Source: Volvariella volvacea V23 (taxonomy: Eukaryota > Basidiomycota > Agaricomycetes > Agaricales > Pluteaceae). From it: a DNA stretch of 64,000 nt. A program made the position numbers and the translations under genes. The notes below the pieces were generated by a model. That model ran no database searches, had not been told where the DNA came from, and saw only the letters and a program-made list of their open reading frames with translations. Positions 60,003-64,000 of this stretch are shown here, in pieces; position 1 is the stretch's first letter, and each line of letters begins with the position of its first letter. The stretch spans positions 643,327 through 707,326 of the forward strand of contig KB722737.1 in NCBI GenBank assembly GCA_000349905.1, in the 5' to 3' direction.

Positions 60003-60383
60003 ATGGCTCCCAAAGATGCGAAGCCCTTCGCCTTGCCTGATACCCTTCGGGACCTGGCACTACTTCGAGCATCGGACGTCGATCTATCTGCACTAGTATC
60101 TTCCCATGAACAAAACTCAAATCAGAGTCCAGGCTCTGGGTCGAACAGCAAGCTGGATGCTCGTGCCGACACCCTGGGCGAGGAACGCGAACAGGGGGCT
60201 GTTGAAACAGCATCTGACATTGATACCGTGGTTGAAGAATCGTACAAGTTTGTTGGGACAGCAAGGGCTGCTGTGAAGCTCCACAATCGGGGTGATGCGG
60301 AAGAACAGGGGAAGAGAGTTGAGGACTTGCGAGCCAGGTTAGAGGAGGTAAAGAATGGATTGGATGAAGGGCGGGCTGCATAA
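60003..60383 (+). CDS. small conserved hypothetical protein
   Basis: Frame open from 59892, but the Met at 60003 (MAPKDAKPFALPDTLRDLAL) is the likelier start and gives 126 residues. After LLRASDVDLSALVSSHEQ and a Ser/Gly-rich stretch, the C-terminal half is helical and charged: VEESYKFVGTARAAVKLHNR and KRVEDLRARLEEVKNGLDE. The pattern suggests a short coiled-coil. No function is known to me. It follows the 57222 gene by about 270 bases on the same strand. Confidence 0.65.
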   Translation: MAPKDAKPFALPDTLRDLALLRASDVDLSALVSSHEQNSNQSPGSGSNSKLDARADTLGEEREQGAVETASDIDTVVEESYKFVGTARAAVKLHNRGDAEEQGKRVEDLRARLEEVKNGLDEGRAA

Positions 60384-62342
60384 CGTTATGTTTCTGCTGT
60401 TGTGAGGAGCGAGGAAATGATGATAAGTGCGGAATGACGATTTGAAGAAGCCGCAGCTAGGCCGGGGGGAGGGATCTTTGGGGCGGGCACGCATGTGCGA
60501 TATATACCTTTCAACACGCTAGACACGATGCTCCAGGCGTTTTTCGATGTGAAATCAGTGTTATCTCTACGATTCGGAGCCTAATCCCTTCGCGTCTGCC
60601 CTGCGTACACAGCTACTTGTTGTCTTCCCCCAAACGAGCTACCGAGCAATGGCTCAGTGAATATGCTATCCGTTCTTTCCGTCTTCATCACCCGATTTCC
60701 CTGGCTATGACGACTTCGCTTGAAACGGGCGCCGTCATTCTTAGAGTTGTGGATACACAACTTTACGACACCTTGCCGAGCTGATACCGACCGGTCATCT
60801 CAAAGTTATCTTCAAGGTTTACACCCTTGAACGTTGACAGGGTGTTGTGTTAGCCTTTCACCTCTCACGAAGCACGATGCACAGCATAGCTTGTGTGGTA
60901 CATCCATGAGTAATTCCGTGTCTGGACAAGCATCGAGTTTCAGGCGGCCCTTTCGCCCGGGATCGGTAAAAATAGCCAAGAATCCAAAGATGACTGGATT
61001 TGGATACAAGTAGCATCATAATGCATTCTCTTGCCAGAATCAGGTACCGAACATGCGGTACGAACAGCGAATGGACGGTGTTCCTCGACACTAAGCCATG
61101 TACAAAGCGGCTGACGTCTGTTGATTCGGTGCTGGGCACTGTTCAGGCGGTATATTTGTTATCGCAACGGGCAATAAGGGCGGTTCTCTTGTGTTGACTT
61201 ATCACGCACTATCTTTGTCCTGGGTAGTTCAGACTTTCTGCCGTGCCTCGTGTTTTACGTGAGGACACGGACATATGGAATGTCAGTTTGGAACGGTTAA
61301 TTGATCGCTCGCATGAGAGATGGCCCACAGTTAGTGGTGGGCAGATACTCTCTGTATCTATCAACTAGTCCAATACCACGACTCCCGGTTAGCGTCTTTT
61401 TCGTTCTATCACCGATAGTCAAGGGAAAATGCTTGCGTTCCCGACCACGGGGTAGAGCGAGAGCACACCCAGAGTAGCTACACGGACAGGGGCCAAGTGC
61501 ATTGAGGATACAGATTTACGTTGAGGAACGGACGACGTCAGTGGATTGTCTGATCCAGCTCTGCACGTCATAGCTGCTGCTTTGGAGTAATTGCCAGCAT
61601 GCGCTTAAGAAACATTACAATGACAACCCGACAAACAATTGTTGGCTTGCCTCGAGGCAGATGTTTGGCGCGGGTGATGACAGACAGGGCTGGAGGACCT
61701 CGGATTGATGGTCAGGATTTGTAGGTGGGAGACTGATCCGAATACGATAGGGGGACTGGGCTGGATAGCATGGAAGATTGGGATGTCGGGAGGATCATGA
61801 GGTGCAGTAGTCTAGTGCAGCTTGGGCACATGGGTCGTCTCTTCCTGCAATCACACTCCAAGGAGCCCAAAGATGGACGGACTAAGATGTCCATTTGATG
61901 CTTGCTTTAGCTTCAATTGGTTATAAGGATCGATCCACAGCCATCAAATTCTGCACCCGCGGATACATATTGGCCTGGGGCCGGTGCGCGTATAAAATCG
62001 CTCCTCCAGCAAGATAACAGCACGTTCATTGTCCATGGCCATCGGCATTCTGTGAGACGACAGCGACTAAATTTTTTAAATTTCCTATTTTTCGCTGCGC
62101 TTAGGGATAAAACGTTCAAGTTGAGGGGCAGATCAGAGTCCGTCTCTTTCTAATCCTCGCCAAGACGTACGTCAACAAACAACACGTGCGGTTCCAATAT
62201 AAGCCTCGCCCAAAACTTTCTTTCATACTCACCTCGGTCTCGCCTCCCGCCACCACCGCCGACGTCAACCAGTGGGACTCCCAGGCGACGACGACTGCAA
62301 CGACGGATACGATTCTGACCACGACTCCCGCTTTTTTCAACC
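60384..62342. other. gene-free spacer
   Basis: Almost 2 kb with no frame that looks coding on either strand. The last 150 bases should be the promoter and leader of the ABC transporter. I saw no terminal repeats, tRNA or transposase motif. Confidence 0.45.
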
Positions 62343-64000
62343 ATGCTGCCACTATTCGTGCCAGCCGAACATCTTCCTACTTTTCTTCTCAGAGTTATCT
62401 CTCCAACTCTGGTTCTTTTCGCCACTCTATCACTCATTCCTGCACGTGAACGACCTCCTTCTTCCCCTTCCCCAATAACGTCGGTCGTCGTCGCCAACCG
62501 TGTTCCTCGTCGTGCCCTTATTCTTGTTCTGCTTTCACTTTCTGCTTTCACTTTCTTCCTGGACGGTGCCACTTTTGTTATCTACGCCGTAATTCGTAAG
62601 GCATGGCCTGCATACACTGCCATTGACATCAACTCGCTTGTCGGTGTTGCTGCATTCGCCGGTCTTGCCGCTCTCGGGGCTTTCAAGGACGTTCAAGGTG
62701 TCGAGGTTTGGAATCTAAAGCGGATAAAGGCTGCTATTGGTGTGGCACTGTCCCTTGACATCGCTCTCGCAGTCCTCTTAGGGGTGGCCATTAACAACTG
62801 GCGTCATGGTAAGTCTCCCTCTTGTCAAACCCATTTTGCCGGTCATTTATTAGTGCTAATACTCTCTATGAAGCCCCCCCCCCCACCGCACATCCCTGAG
62901 GCACCGCCCCGAGTCCCCGTTGAGACTCTTTTGCATTTCGTCTTTCCTGCTATTCGTGTCATACTTCTATTGCCACTGTTTGTTGCTCTTCACGTTCCCC
63001 GGGTTGTCTTCACCGCCCTTAACCAAAACAACATCGTCGAGCCCGTTCCCACGTCCTCTTCATTCCTCCTACCCAACGAATTGGGTGTCCGTCCATCCAC
63101 CGGTCTTTCAACACTAGGAAATGAAGGAAGCAAATATGGAACCTTCCGTCAAAACCGTGCTTCCTGGGCAAACTGGCAGCGTCCCTCCACGCTTCCTTCG
63201 CTTCCCACCACCCGCGCCGCTACCCCTGCCCCCTCTACCGCCCCTGACTCCAAGGTAGTGCTCGTTTTAGCTTATCGTGGCTTACAATCACTGATATTAA
63301 TCCCTCTAGACTGATGCCAAGCCAGAGATATCGCTGGAGCCTTCGTGGACCGAGATGTGGCGACGTATTAAGCGTTTGACGCCCTACCTCTGGCCATCCA
63401 AGCACAGGCACCTCCAAGTCCTAGCGGTAGGTTTGTTGGCCTTACTTCTGTGCATCGGCTCAATGGCTTGCATTAGGTTTTGTGTATGGTCGTTCTTTTA
63501 ATCGGTCGTGTGGTCAATGTGGCCATGCCGTTCGTTTACGGTCAACTTGTCCTCATCTTTGAGGGTGGTTCGGAGTGGTCATTGTGGCTGGTTCTCTTCA
63601 CCTATGTCGGGTTGTCCTTCTTGCAAGGCACCGGTGGTTTGTCTGCAATCCGTGAAGTTAGTACTGCCGCCTCCCGCATTTTGACTCCGCTGAACATTAT
63701 TGTATAGATGCTCTGGACACCAGTTCTCCAATACTCCGACAGAGGTAAGAGAATCTGTTTGCTTCTACCAAGGGGGAATTCTCAAACTTCATTTCAGAAA
63801 TGTCTCAGCTGTCCTTTGAACATCTTCTTAACCTTTCATTTGCATGGCATATGCGTAGGAAAACCGGAGAAGTGCTGCGGGTGCTTGACCGGGGTGCAGC
63901 AATTAACCATGCGCTTGAGGTACGATCAACAACCATTTCATTTCCGGGTTGCTTACTTTTGTTTCAAGATCATTCTATTCAACATTCTCCCCACTTTCAT
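62343..64000 (+). CDS. ABC half-transporter, Hmt1/ABCB6-like (5' part)
   Basis: Partial; it runs off the window. Vacuolar heavy-metal tolerance type transporter. The N-terminal extra membrane domain shows LLRVISPTLVLFATLSLIPA, RALILVLLSLSAFTFFLDGA, INSLVGVAAFAGLAALGAFK and AIGVALSLDIALAVLLGVAI. Then VETLLHFVFPAIRVILLLPL and a Ser/Thr-Pro linker, then SWTEMWRRIKRLTPYLWPSK, VLCMVVLLIGRVVNVAMPFV with YGQLVLIFEG, MLWTPVLQYSDREMSQLSFE and LLNLSFAWHMRRKTGEVLRV, the first core helices of the ABCB6/Hmt1 group. The nucleotide-binding domain lies beyond the window. The first intron (62809-62873, GTAAGT to GAAG) abuts a C11 run, and splicing it breaks the frame, whereas the unspliced sequence stays open. 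Confidence 0.88.

Noticed and set aside
60384..62342. Short frames of 60-95 codons
   Set aside because: None has splice-compatible neighbours or a plausible residue mix; they are consistent with chance in non-coding sequence.

Overview
The window is nuclear DNA of a filamentous fungus, most likely an agaricomycete basidiomycete. Nearly every gene is broken by several introns of about 45-70 bp with GT-AG ends, 5' leaders are pyrimidine-rich, and the proteins are fungal (Utp6, Med1, Got1, Pho80-type cyclin, Apq12, Ilv6, Hmt1-type ABC transporter, CNT nucleoside transporter). I lean to a Ceratobasidium/Rhizoctonia-like lineage, but that is an impression and not shown by the sequence. One run of exactly 100 N (33021-33120) marks a scaffold gap. 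Coordinates of multi-exon genes run from start codon to stop codon; exon limits were worked out by eye from splice sites and reading frame.

Layout. 1-4.3 kb: an unrecognised minus-strand gene, a FucP-type sugar transporter (+) and GOT1 (-), the last two overlapping at their stop codons. 4.3-7.4 kb: gene-poor, with one plausible two-exon coding remnant. 7.4-19.2 kb: a Ser/Pro-rich protein (-), UTP6 (+), a Ran1/Ksp1-like kinase (+), a Pho80-type cyclin (-) and ribosomal protein L12/uL11 (+). 19.4-31.1 kb: a minus-strand run of MED1, an intronless HET-like membrane protein, a very large Ser/Pro-rich tail-anchored protein and a palmitoyl-protein thioesterase. 31.1-33.9 kb: poor sequence around the gap, with fragments of coding-like sequence. 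33.9-44.5 kb: CNT nucleoside transporter (+), DCAF7/WDR68 (-), an MFS sugar transporter (-), a small conserved Cys-motif protein (-), APQ12 (+) and MPC2 (-). 45.5-60.4 kb: a carbohydrate-binding/DUF3421 protein (+), a His/Arg/Ser-rich protein (-), COG5 (+), ILV6 (+), a second sugar transporter related to the first (+), a large unknown protein (+) and a small conserved protein (+). 60.4-62.3 kb: no gene seen. 62.3 kb to the end: 5' part of an Hmt1-like ABC half-transporter.

There is no obvious pathway cluster. It is a mostly housekeeping stretch: secretory traffic (Got1, Cog5), ribosome production (Utp6, uL11), transcription (Med1), protein turnover (DCAF7, thioesterase), mitochondrial metabolism (Mpc2, Ilv6) and solute transport (four permeases and one ABC transporter). 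The points most worth a second look are the four-base coding overlap of convergent genes, the inverted pair of paralogous sugar transporters, the domain fusion at 45.5-47.1 kb, the large tail-anchored protein with a repeated Arg/Glu-Trp-Asn motif and a possible PP1 docking site, several apparent one-base frame breaks at homopolymers, and the repeated GTCCGT intron starts.
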